NCBI GenBank assembly: GCA_021733835.1
Contig: JAIPKD010000020.1
Coordinates: 1 to 44,715 of the forward strand
Direction: 5' to 3'
Length of the DNA: 44,715 nucleotides
DNA from: Verrucomicrobiota bacterium
GTDB lineage: Bacteria > Verrucomicrobiota > Verrucomicrobiia > Limisphaerales > JAIPKD01
The notes under the pieces are model-generated. The model did no database searches. It was not told the DNA's origin and saw only the letters and a list, made by a program, of their open reading frames with translations. A program made the translations under genes and the position numbers. Shown piece by piece: positions 1-7,414 of this stretch; the first letter of the stretch is position 1; each line of letters begins with the position of its first letter.

Positions 1-234
1 TGAGGGAACGAAACGGCAGGGCGTGAGATAATCCTTACCCCATAATCCTGATAAATGTGAGCGGCGCGAACGGGTATGAGGTTTTCTTACCTAACCCCCT
101 TAATTCGATCGACTTAATTGATCGCTTTTATTAGCCGTGGGGTGTGGGTGTTTTTGTTTTGTTCCGTTATTGTTGAGTTCGGCGAGTTTTGGTATTCTCT
201 GTAATTAACGAATTTTTTAGCAAGGAATTTGGGA
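1..234. other. Leading intergenic stretch
   Basis: I see no supportable gene here. All three plus frames close within the first few dozen bases. A short minus-strand frame stays open to the window edge but has no start context or recognisable motif. The last 60 bases are AT-rich and probably hold the promoter of the next gene. An AAGGAA ribosome-binding site lies at about 222-227. Confidence 0.5.
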
Positions 235-1272
235 ATGGAAGATGATATTTCAAGGAGCTACGCGATTTTCGGTCTTGATAGCGACGCGACGGCCGATGAG
301 GTTGAGGCCGCGTATGCGGAGCTTAAGTCTGCGTGGAGTCCCGAGCGGTTCGAGAAATTTCCACGGCTGAGGGGCAAGGCGGCAAGGCGTCTTGCCGAGG
401 TTGAAGAGGCGTATAAGACTATTTGTGCCGATATGGCGCGCGCCGGCGGGGAAGGTGTGGAGGAGGTTGCGTCCGAACGCAATGCAGTCGGTGAATTAAA
501 GCGTGGTTGGAAGGATTGGGCCTCAGCTGTGAGAGACCCTGTGGTCGCGGGTTTGGTCTTTTTCATGATAATAATTCTTGGTATCGCCGTGTCGAAGACG
601 TCTTGTACGGTCGAGGAAGGCGCCGGGAAAGAGGCTGATATTTTGGAGGCGCCCGGATTTCAGATGACAAAGCTGACCTCCGACGCCGGCGCCGGATGGG
701 CGTTGTATAATTTGGCGATCGATTATCTGCAGGGGAACGGTGTTGTCGTGGACACAGTGAAGGCGGCGGACTTATTTTTGGAGGGTGCGGCGATGCGGAA
801 TCCGCATGCGCTCAACAATCTCGGGATTTGTTATCTAAAGGGGGTCGGACGCCGAATAGACAAGCCGCGGGCGGTATGGCTGATTCGTCAGGCGGCGGCA
901 TACGGTCTGGGCGTCGCCCAAGTTAATCTCGGATATTTTTATGAAAACGGCGTAGGCGTGGACGCAGATATGAAGGGCGCGTATAAATGCTACGCGTTAT
1001 CTGTCGAGAGCGGCATTACAAACGCCGTTGCGGCAATGCAGAGGGTGAAGGCGGGCATGAGCGAGGAGGATATCCGGATTCTTGAGGGCGAGGTATCGGG
1101 ATTCCAGCCGTTACCGGCGCCCGGTGCGCACGCAGAGTTTATTTTGCCGGTATTCGAGTTTTATCGTTCCATGCTCGATGAATCCTGGTTCTTGGATGAC
1201 GGTGACGGTTTTGGGATTGAACGATTGGTTCCGGATGATTCGGCGCCGTTACCGGAGCGCCTGGGTGAATAA
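235..1272 (+). CDS. J-like domain / single-TM / Sel1-repeat protein
   Basis: This 345-residue protein has three parts. Residues about 5-65 resemble a DnaJ J-domain (Y-x-I-F-G-L near the start, E-x-A-Y at the end), but the HPD tripeptide needed to stimulate DnaK is replaced by Ser-Pro-Glu. A hydrophobic segment at about 102-120 is one membrane helix. Residues about 145-270 carry Sel1/TPR-like repeats (A-x-x-N-L-G-x-x-Y-x-x-G-x-G-V). Sel1 repeats are protein-interaction scaffolds, so a membrane-anchored adaptor is likely, with the J-like part probably cytoplasmic. I prefer the ATG at 235 because AAGGAA sits seven bases upstream; a TTG two codons earlier is possible. The 3' end overlaps the convergent HDOD gene by 24 bases. 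Partner and substrate are unknown. Confidence 0.75.
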   Translation: MEDDISRSYAIFGLDSDATADEVEAAYAELKSAWSPERFEKFPRLRGKAARRLAEVEEAYKTICADMARAGGEGVEEVASERNAVGELKRGWKDWASAVRDPVVAGLVFFMIIILGIAVSKTSCTVEEGAGKEADILEAPGFQMTKLTSDAGAGWALYNLAIDYLQGNGVVVDTVKAADLFLEGAAMRNPHALNNLGICYLKGVGRRIDKPRAVWLIRQAAAYGLGVAQVNLGYFYENGVGVDADMKGAYKCYALSVESGITNAVAAMQRVKAGMSEEDIRILEGEVSGFQPLPAPGAHAEFILPVFEFYRSMLDESWFLDDGDGFGIERLVPDDSAPLPERLGE

Positions 1273-2100
1273 GGTTTCTACAAGCTCCAGTTTTCTGAAT
1301 GTCCCGAGCATCAGAGTTTGGGGGGTGTCCGGACAGGTTTTCAGGATTGCAATGGATTCTTCTTGGCCGCCGGTGGCGAAGGCGTGCAAACCGCAGCCGA
1401 GTCCCATGCAATGCGTGATGGTGTTGGATAAGCAGATGCACGCGGCCAATTTCTTATGTTCGATCGCCGCTGAAGGATTATGGTGATGTTCCACCGCTTC
1501 GATGATTTCGGGAGGGAATCGCCACCCGGCCAGGAGCCGCCCTCCGATTTCGGCGTGGTCGACACCGAGCACCGCCTTCTCGGACTCTGGGAATGATAAG
1601 CGGCTGTTCTTTGCCGTGTTCAGTACCTCGGGGAGAGAAGCTTCCATGAATTCGGAAAGAATGATTTTTCCAATGTCGTGGAGTAAGCCTGCGGTGAAGG
1701 CGAGGTTTTCGTTGATATGACACTCTTTTGCGATCAGTTGTGCGCATACGGCCGTTGCCACGGAATGACGCCATAGCTCTCCGGGTTCTATGGAATAGCC
1801 TTCCTGCGGCGGCGCGAGGGTTTTACCGCCGCAGACGGCCGCCACGAGTTGGAACACGGGTTTGAATCCGAGTCTTGTAACGGCTTCTTGTATATCGCAG
1901 GCGGGCAGCGCCGCGCCCAGGTATGCGCTGTTGCAGAGTCGAAGAACGCCGAATGTAAGTGCCGGATCGTATGTGATTAGTTCCACTATTTCATCACTGT
2001 CCGCGTCTTCTTTCTCGAGAAGTTCGAGTAATTGTGGGAGGATATGCGGCGCCGGCGGCAGGTGCCGGGCTGCGTTTATGTAATCGTCGAGCCTCTGCAT
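1249..2100 (-). CDS. HDOD domain signalling protein
   Basis: The 283-residue protein is almost entirely one HDOD domain, the HD-related fold found in bacterial signalling and chemotaxis proteins. The N-terminal P-P-A-P-x-I-L-P-Q-L-L-E-L-L is typical of the family, as is Y-D-P-A-L-T-x-x-V-L-R-L-x-N-S-A. It still has HD-type residues (His112, His141-Asp142 in LLHDIGK, Asp181-His182, His205-207), which many HDOD proteins lose, so a metal-dependent activity cannot be excluded. The ATG at 2100 (MQRLDDY) fits the family start better than an upstream in-frame ATG at 2175, which would lie deep inside cheD. The gene overlaps the end of cheD by 25 bases, so the two are probably translated together. Its role is likely chemotaxis-linked signalling. 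Confidence 0.85.
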   Translation of the reverse strand: MQRLDDYINAARHLPPAPHILPQLLELLEKEDADSDEIVELITYDPALTFGVLRLCNSAYLGAALPACDIQEAVTRLGFKPVFQLVAAVCGGKTLAPPQEGYSIEPGELWRHSVATAVCAQLIAKECHINENLAFTAGLLHDIGKIILSEFMEASLPEVLNTAKNSRLSFPESEKAVLGVDHAEIGGRLLAGWRFPPEIIEAVEHHHNPSAAIEHKKLAACICLSNTITHCMGLGCGLHAFATGGQEESIAILKTCPDTPQTLMLGTFRKLELVETLFTQALR

Positions 2101-2642
2101 AAGCGTATATCGCTTTCTCGGCCGGGAATCTTGACGCGTACCTCGCCTGTGTTTAGGCGCAGCTGGATCGAGCATGATTCAATGCCGCCGGTATGCTGTG
2201 ACTGTGGGCGAAGACCGTTTTGCCTGAGCCAGCCGTTCACGGCGTCGGTATTATGGCCACCGATATTGAAGTCGGCGTGAGTGCCTGGGATCACAGCGCC
2301 GCCGGCGAAGTATAGTAACAGTCTATGTCTTTGAGCGTTCAATGAAAGAACGGCGTTCAGCAATGCGGTCATTCCGGTATCAACGAACACTGCCGGGTTG
2401 GTTCGAGCCGCGTGTGGGGCGGTTTTTGAATTAGGCAGGAGTATATGGGCTATGCCGCCGGCTTTTACTATCGGATCGTACACGGCGATGCCCAGGCATG
2501 AGCCAAGCGAGCCCGTGGCCAGGGTTTGAAGGGTGTCCGATGAAACCGCGATTTCGGCGATGCCGATGATTATTCGAGTTTTGGTTGTATGGGTATCGGT
2601 ATTCAAAATCCGGCTATTAACTGCATCGGCATCAATGGACAA
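2076..2642 (-). CDS. cheD: Chemoreceptor glutamine deamidase CheD
   Basis: CheD hydrolyses specific glutamine side chains of methyl-accepting chemotaxis receptors and in many bacteria interacts with the phosphatase CheC. The 188-residue protein has the family core: G-S-L-G-S-C-L-G with the catalytic cysteine (Cys49), G-G-I-A-H-I-L-L-P with the catalytic histidine (His66), and a later F-N-I-G-G-H-N segment. The first 20 residues are a poorly conserved extension. It starts 16 bases after the DNA glycosylase gene and its end overlaps the HDOD gene. No other chemotaxis gene is in the window, so the receptors must be encoded elsewhere. No clear ribosome-binding site was seen, so the start is less certain than the identity. 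Confidence 0.9.
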   Translation of the reverse strand: MSIDADAVNSRILNTDTHTTKTRIIIGIAEIAVSSDTLQTLATGSLGSCLGIAVYDPIVKAGGIAHILLPNSKTAPHAARTNPAVFVDTGMTALLNAVLSLNAQRHRLLLYFAGGAVIPGTHADFNIGGHNTDAVNGWLRQNGLRPQSQHTGGIESCSIQLRLNTGEVRVKIPGRESDIRLCRGSTIT

Positions 2643-2658
2643 TCGGTTTAGAAAAACT

Positions 2659-3336
2659 TCATAATAGTCCCTTGAGCGGGCATGCCCGGCATAAGGGTGC
2701 TTTTGCCTTGCAGAAGTCCTTGCCGATGTTGACTAACTGAGCGTGGTAGTCTTGCCAGAACTCGATGGTGTCATCGCCGTCCTTTAGCTCGAGCGTGCGG
2801 GAGCAAAGAGCTTGGAGATCATCATAGGTATCGGACGCCGAGCACCAGTTGTGCCTGAGGAAAATACGCTTGGTATAGGCGTCTATAACGAAACTCCTAT
2901 GCCCGCCTGCGTAGAGGAGGATGCTATCGGCTGTTTCAGGGCCGATTCCCTTAATTCCGAGGAGCCGTTCTCGTGCTTCATCAGTGGGCGCATCGAGAAA
3001 ACGGATCAGGTTTCCATCGTACGCGCTAACGAGATTATCTACGAATGCTCGGAGGCGGCCGGCCTTGATGTTGAAGTACCCCGCCGGCCGGATCATATCC
3101 GCGATTTCGCGCAGTGGCAATGCGTGTAATCCAAAGGGCGACAAGACGCCGGCCGACTTTAGATTCGCGATTGCCTTCTCGACGTTGCGCCAGTTGGTGT
3201 TTTGTGTGAGGATCGCGCCTATGCAGACTTCAAACGGCGTATCACCCGGCCACCAGTTCTGGTGCCCGTAATACGCATGCATGAGGCTATAGGCCTTATG
3301 TAATCGGCGTTTTGGGTTGTGGATGGACGTCGGCAT
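2659..3336 (-). CDS. Endonuclease III-family DNA glycosylase, MagIII-like
   Basis: This 225-residue HhH-GPD protein resembles the Helicobacter 3-methyladenine DNA glycosylase MagIII rather than true endonuclease III. It has the N-terminal W-W-P-G-x-x-P-F-E motif, I-L-T-Q-N-T, and R-P-A-G-Y-F-N. The helix-hairpin-helix is L-L-G-I-K-G-I-G-P-E-T-A (125-136) and the catalytic aspartate is Asp152. Glu134 sits where Nth has its lyase lysine, which predicts a monofunctional glycosylase that removes alkylated bases. The C-terminus has a 4Fe-4S-type cysteine run (Cys209, Cys216, Cys219), but the protein stops before the usual fourth cysteine. It lies upstream of cheD with a 16-base gap. The exact substrate is inferred. 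Confidence 0.85.
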   Translation of the reverse strand: MPTSIHNPKRRLHKAYSLMHAYYGHQNWWPGDTPFEVCIGAILTQNTNWRNVEKAIANLKSAGVLSPFGLHALPLREIADMIRPAGYFNIKAGRLRAFVDNLVSAYDGNLIRFLDAPTDEARERLLGIKGIGPETADSILLYAGGHRSFVIDAYTKRIFLRHNWCSASDTYDDLQALCSRTLELKDGDDTIEFWQDYHAQLVNIGKDFCKAKAPLCRACPLKGLL

Positions 3337-3438
3337 GTCGAATATTGAGGCTTTTAATGAATACGGGAATCAACCTGATTGAAATTCCCATAACGCCCTA
3401 GCTATCGTGGTGATTCAAGTATAAGGTTCTTGTCAACT

Positions 3439-3999
3439 TCAGCGGACTTCCATGATGCAGTTTTGAGCTGCGGCCGTTTTCTGATAGCATTTTCTCAGAA
3501 ACGTCACTATCTGCTCGTTAAGCGCCCTGCATCTTGGACACCAGCGTTTGGCGCCGGTAAGTTGTTTTACGCATGCCCGAAGGCCCTTGATCCTGAGCAG
3601 ATCGGGCGAGCACTTCAATTTTCGTAGTATTTCCGCCTTAAGTATTTGGAAGAATGCGATTTCAAAGGTATTACCGCTTTCCTGCGCCAGCCGTTCCAAA
3701 TCGGTCTCGGTAATCACGGATTCGGATGCGTCTTCGACCTGGACGGTTTCGACGGTGTACCCCAAGTCGGTCAGTACCGTTTCAAGTATGCCGATGAATT
3801 CATCCACCGAGACATTGATCCGTCCCAACTCGTGTTTGAAATAGTGAATTATCGCCATAGTCACATTATGCACTATTTCCGAATTTATCGCCGGCGTGTC
3901 GCCGTTCAACAGCTCCATAACCACATCCTCCGCGGAACATGGTATGACATCACCGTTCTCCACTTGAAAAAATAGACAATCCTTCTGCAGGCTGATCAT
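3439..3999 (-). CDS. Unknown protein translationally coupled to nrdR
   Basis: I do not recognise this 186-residue protein. It starts with an ATGA overlap at the nrdR stop, which implies co-translation. The first 80 residues are helical and vaguely like an ATP-cone, the nucleotide-binding module of NrdR and ribonucleotide reductases (C-S-A-E-D-V-V-M-E-L-L, then a region rich in Ile/Val and charged residues); this similarity is weak. The C-terminal half holds most of its eight cysteines, including a W-C-P-R-C pair (Cys154, Cys157), so metal binding or redox chemistry is possible. There is no signal peptide or membrane helix. The context suggests a part in dNTP synthesis control, but no function can be assigned from sequence alone. 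Confidence 0.8.
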   Translation of the reverse strand: MISLQKDCLFFQVENGDVIPCSAEDVVMELLNGDTPAINSEIVHNVTMAIIHYFKHELGRINVSVDEFIGILETVLTDLGYTVETVQVEDASESVITETDLERLAQESGNTFEIAFFQILKAEILRKLKCSPDLLRIKGLRACVKQLTGAKRWCPRCRALNEQIVTFLRKCYQKTAAAQNCIMEVR

Positions 4000-4451
4000 G
4001 GTTTAACCTCCAATCTTTGAACTTCTTGGACGAAATCCGTGGCTTCCTTGAATCGACGGTAAACGCTGGCAAAACGCACATACGCAACCTGATCCAATTG
4101 CCGCAACTCGGACATGATCCGTTCCCCGATCTTTGAACACGGCACTTCGCGTTCGTGTTCGGTTGTGAATTCGCCGATGACTTTCGCGACCAAATCCTCA
4201 ATTGTCTGCGGGCTGATAGGCCTTTTCTCACAGGCCCTCCTGATCCCGGCAATGAGTTTGTCCCGCGAGAATTCTTCGCGTCGACCGTCGCTTTTCACGA
4301 CCATCAGCCCCTGGTGTTCAATCTCCTCATAAGTCGTGTAGCGATAGCCGCAATCCAGACACTCCCTGCGACGCCTTATGATAGAACCCTCACGTGATGA
4401 TCGGGAATCAACGACCTTGTCATCCAGATATCCACATTTTGGACAACGCAT
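3996..4451 (-). CDS. nrdR: Transcriptional repressor NrdR
   Basis: NrdR represses ribonucleotide reductase genes and senses dATP/ATP through an ATP-cone. At 151 residues it has the usual length. The zinc ribbon is formed by Cys3, Cys6, Cys31 and Cys34 (M-R-C-P-K-C-G at the start, C-L-D-C-G-Y-R-Y-T-T-Y-E after it), followed by the R-R-R-R-E-C stretch and an ATP-cone at about 49-139 (F-S-R-D-K-L). The C-terminal V-A-Y-V-R-F-A-S-V-Y-R-x-F is diagnostic. It heads a minus-strand run of five genes and is divergent from ftsK. A palindrome resembling an NrdR box lies about 40 bases upstream and could mean autoregulation. Confidence 0.97.
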   Translation of the reverse strand: MRCPKCGYLDDKVVDSRSSREGSIIRRRRECLDCGYRYTTYEEIEHQGLMVVKSDGRREEFSRDKLIAGIRRACEKRPISPQTIEDLVAKVIGEFTTEHEREVPCSKIGERIMSELRQLDQVAYVRFASVYRRFKEATDFVQEVQRLEVKP

Positions 4452-4490
4452 AACTACATACCGCCTGAAGGGGCGTGACTAATATAGACT

Positions 4491-4502
4491 ACAAAATATT
4501 GT
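4491..4502. promoter_or_regulatory. Possible NrdR-box-like palindrome
   Basis: ACAAAATATTGT lies in the nrdR-ftsK intergenic region. It has ACAA/TTGT arms around an AATA centre and loosely resembles the known NrdR box (ACAC...ATAT...GTGT type). Known sites usually come as a phased pair; I found only this one. Autoregulation of nrdR is an inference. Confidence 0.3.
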
Positions 4503-4691
4503 GGCGTCAAGCGGGATCACGGGCGATTCACCATAAATTTCGCGAATTTCGTCCGATTGTTGAAAAAAACGTCCCATTTCAACGGGGTTATCCTATTTAT
4601 GACCATCACTGCTTTTGTTCGCCACGGATAAAATCAACTGATCGGATGTTTTAGCATTGTTTTTCTGGCAGGTGAAATTAGCCTTGTAACT

Positions 4692-7223
4692 ATGGCTCGC
4701 AAAGAGTTGAGGGAATCTACGGGAAGAAGACTTTCAAGTGAAATCACGGGGATTGTATTGATCAGTCTTTCCCTGTTACTTGCCTTGGCGTTTTTTTCAT
4801 TTGATCGCGCCGACCTGGCGGTTAACAAGGTTCCGGCGAATACCAGCACGCAGAATCTGATAGGTCCTGTGGGTGCGCATGTATCGAATATATTTTTCTT
4901 TGTTTTCGGCGCGTCCGCCTTTTTGTTTCCATTGCTACTCTTTTGTTTCGGACTCGGTTTTTTGGCGTCGGCGTGGGCGTTTTTGAAGAGGCGCTGGGTA
5001 TGGGCCGTTGTTTTGCTTGTTGTCGTTTCTTCAGGGTTAGACTTGTTCAGCGGGGAATTGGGGCCTGATATAAGGGAGAATCTGAACGCGCCGAGTGTCG
5101 GTGGATTCATCGGGCTTTTTCTGAATGATTACTTTTTCAGGTATTTCGGGAAAGTCGGCGCTGCGACAATACTCGGCACTTTTTATTGTATATGCCTGTT
5201 ATTATTGACCGATTTTCATGTCGTGGACTGGGTGAAGGCGTTGATCAGGAAGCGCCGGGAAAGGGCGGAAGTGTTTTCTCAAAGCGAAAAAGGCCTGGAA
5301 CGCCGCGCCAGGAGGTTGGCGAGGGAAGCGCAAAAGTTGAAGAAGGCGGCCGCGCGTAATGGAACGGCGGACGCGGAAACTCGGCCGGCTCCCGAGCCGA
5401 AGGTGACGGACGCAAGTGTTTCGATCAACGGCAGGCGTGACTCGAAGAAGGGCGATGCCGCGCCTCGGATTTCAGGGATCGATGATACCACTCCGGCCGC
5501 CGCGGGCAACAAGGGTAAACAATCGCCCGCGCGGAAGGAGGAAGAGCCCGCCAAACCCGGCAAGACGGCCGCAGGCAAGCAGTCGAAGCCGTCCCGGGAT
5601 ATCGGCGAGGAGAGCAAACCGTTGTCTGTGTCTTCGCCCACAGTTATCGGAGACTACAAGCTTCCGCCGCATACGCTGTTGCATTATCCGGATCCGGGCG
5701 GGGTTAAGCATAAGGATTCCAAGGGAATCCTGCTCGAGAAGGCGCGGATAATGCAAAACACACTCGCCCAATTCGGAATAGAAGTGGCGTTGGGTGATAT
5801 TACGCGGGGGCCGACGATTACACGGTACGAGCTGCACCCGGCCCCGGGTATCCGGCTCGAGAGGATCACTGCGTTGACCAATAACCTGGCGGCTGCGCTG
5901 AAGGCGGAGAAGGTTCATATCCTGGCGCCGGTGCCGGGCAAGAGCTCCGTCGGCGTGGAGGTACCGAATGTTATCAAGACAACGGTAATACTCCGCGATT
6001 TACTGGAGACGGATGAATGGAAGAACAGCAATGCATATATCCCGCTGGCGCTCGGTAAGGATGTTTACGGGCGTCCTATTATCGCCGATTTAGCGGAAAT
6101 GCCGCATCTGCTCATGGCAGGCAGTACGGGCGCGGGTAAATCGGTTTGTATCAATTCAATTATCGCGTCGCTGTTGTACAGGTTCACGCCTGAGGAGATG
6201 CGTTTTGTCATGATCGATCCGAAAGTGGTCGAGCTCCAGCAGTACAACGTTCTGCCGCATTTGGTCGTTCCGGTCGTGACGGACCCGAAGAAGGTCGTTC
6301 TCGCCCTGCGCTGGGTGGTCAATGAAATGGAGAAACGCTACCAGATTTTTGCCAAGGCCGGTGTGCGCAACATTCATGCCTTCAACAAACGTCCATTGAA
6401 GAAGAAAAAGGATAAGCAAAAGGAGTCGGCAGTCGAAGAAGCGGCCAGGGAACGCGCAGAGCAGGGCGCCGACGGGTTCGCAGTCGAGGTGGATGAAGAG
6501 ATTGTCGTGCCGCGCGATGACGATGTGGATATCCCCGATAAACTCAGTTATATCGTGGTAATCATTGATGAGCTGGCGGATTTGATGCTCGTAGCGCCTT
6601 CGGATGTCGAGATGGCGATTGCGCGGATCACGCAAATGGCGCGCGCGGCCGGGATTCATTGCATAGTCGCCACCCAAAGGCCCAGCGTGGACGTCGTAAC
6701 AGGCATTATCAAGGCCAATATCCCGGCGCGTATTGCGTTTCAAGTGGCTTCTAAGATCGATTCGAGAACGATCCTAGATGAAATGGGCGCGGACAAACTT
6801 TTGGGTAAAGGCGACATGCTCTATTTACCGCCCGGTTCATCGAGACTGGTTCGGGCGCAGGGCGCGTTGGTAACGGATCAAGAGATACAGGAGGTTGTCG
6901 ATTTCATCGCAGGCCAGGGGAAACCGAATTACGAGATGGAAATCCATCAGCAACTCTCGCGACCCGTCCACGAAATCGAACAGAAGAGTACGTGTAACGA
7001 GGACGAAGAGCTGATCGAGAAGTGTATCGACGTGATCCGGATGGAACAAAGGGCAAGCGTCTCCTTGCTCCAGCGCAGGCTCCGGTTAGGCTATACGCGC
7101 GCCGCCAGGATTATGGATGAACTCGAGAATCGCGGCATAGTCGGTCCAAGCAAAGGCGCCGAGCCGAGGGATATCCTTATCGATCTGGACGCCCCGGGCG
7201 CGCCGGGCGCAGACGAAGCTTAA
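4692..7223 (+). CDS. ftsK: DNA translocase FtsK/SpoIIIE
   Basis: FtsK pumps chromosomal DNA through the division septum and coordinates dimer resolution. The 843-residue protein has four membrane helices within the first 180 residues, a charged Ala/Lys/Pro-rich linker (about 200-310), and the motor domain. Walker A is G-S-T-G-A-G-K-S at 477-484 and Walker B is V-V-I-I-D-E-L-A-D at about 622-630. The last 65 residues form the winged-helix gamma domain that reads KOPS-type sequences (S-V-S-L-L-Q-R-R-L-R-L-G-Y-T-R-A-A-R-I-M-D-E-L-E). A Lys/Glu/Asp-rich insert of about 45 residues lies between the Walker motifs. The linker is shorter than in E. coli and like that of many non-proteobacterial homologues. 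Confidence 0.96.
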   Translation: MARKELRESTGRRLSSEITGIVLISLSLLLALAFFSFDRADLAVNKVPANTSTQNLIGPVGAHVSNIFFFVFGASAFLFPLLLFCFGLGFLASAWAFLKRRWVWAVVLLVVVSSGLDLFSGELGPDIRENLNAPSVGGFIGLFLNDYFFRYFGKVGAATILGTFYCICLLLLTDFHVVDWVKALIRKRRERAEVFSQSEKGLERRARRLAREAQKLKKAAARNGTADAETRPAPEPKVTDASVSINGRRDSKKGDAAPRISGIDDTTPAAAGNKGKQSPARKEEEPAKPGKTAAGKQSKPSRDIGEESKPLSVSSPTVIGDYKLPPHTLLHYPDPGGVKHKDSKGILLEKARIMQNTLAQFGIEVALGDITRGPTITRYELHPAPGIRLERITALTNNLAAALKAEKVHILAPVPGKSSVGVEVPNVIKTTVILRDLLETDEWKNSNAYIPLALGKDVYGRPIIADLAEMPHLLMAGSTGAGKSVCINSIIASLLYRFTPEEMRFVMIDPKVVELQQYNVLPHLVVPVVTDPKKVVLALRWVVNEMEKRYQIFAKAGVRNIHAFNKRPLKKKKDKQKESAVEEAARERAEQGADGFAVEVDEEIVVPRDDDVDIPDKLSYIVVIIDELADLMLVAPSDVEMAIARITQMARAAGIHCIVATQRPSVDVVTGIIKANIPARIAFQVASKIDSRTILDEMGADKLLGKGDMLYLPPGSSRLVRAQGALVTDQEIQEVVDFIAGQGKPNYEMEIHQQLSRPVHEIEQKSTCNEDEELIEKCIDVIRMEQRASVSLLQRRLRLGYTRAARIMDELENRGIVGPSKGAEPRDILIDLDAPGAPGADEA

Positions 7224-7326
7224 TATCGGCAACCGCCCGATAATCCGATACGACCTGGGTGCGGTAATGCAAATAATCTTGAATGCAGCCGTGACGCTGT
7301 TTTATCCTGGAGCAACGAAAATCAGA

Positions 7327-7392
7327 TTGGTGTATACCGGCGCCTGCTCGATTTAAGGAGCGCCGATCTGTCTTGCGTTCTTGTTACACCAA
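7327..7392. repeat. Nested inverted repeats upstream of Gfo/Idh gene
   Basis: An outer perfect 8-base inverted repeat (TTGGTGTA at 7327-7334, TACACCAA at 7385-7392) encloses an inner 6-base one (CGGCGC at 7338-7343, GCGCCG at 7360-7365). It lies in the 190-base gap after ftsK and ends 22 bases before the next start codon. There is no T-run, so a simple terminator is unlikely; a folded 5' leader or an operator are alternatives. Confidence 0.4.
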
Positions 7393-7414
7393 AACCTTAT
7401 TATAGTTATTGGCT

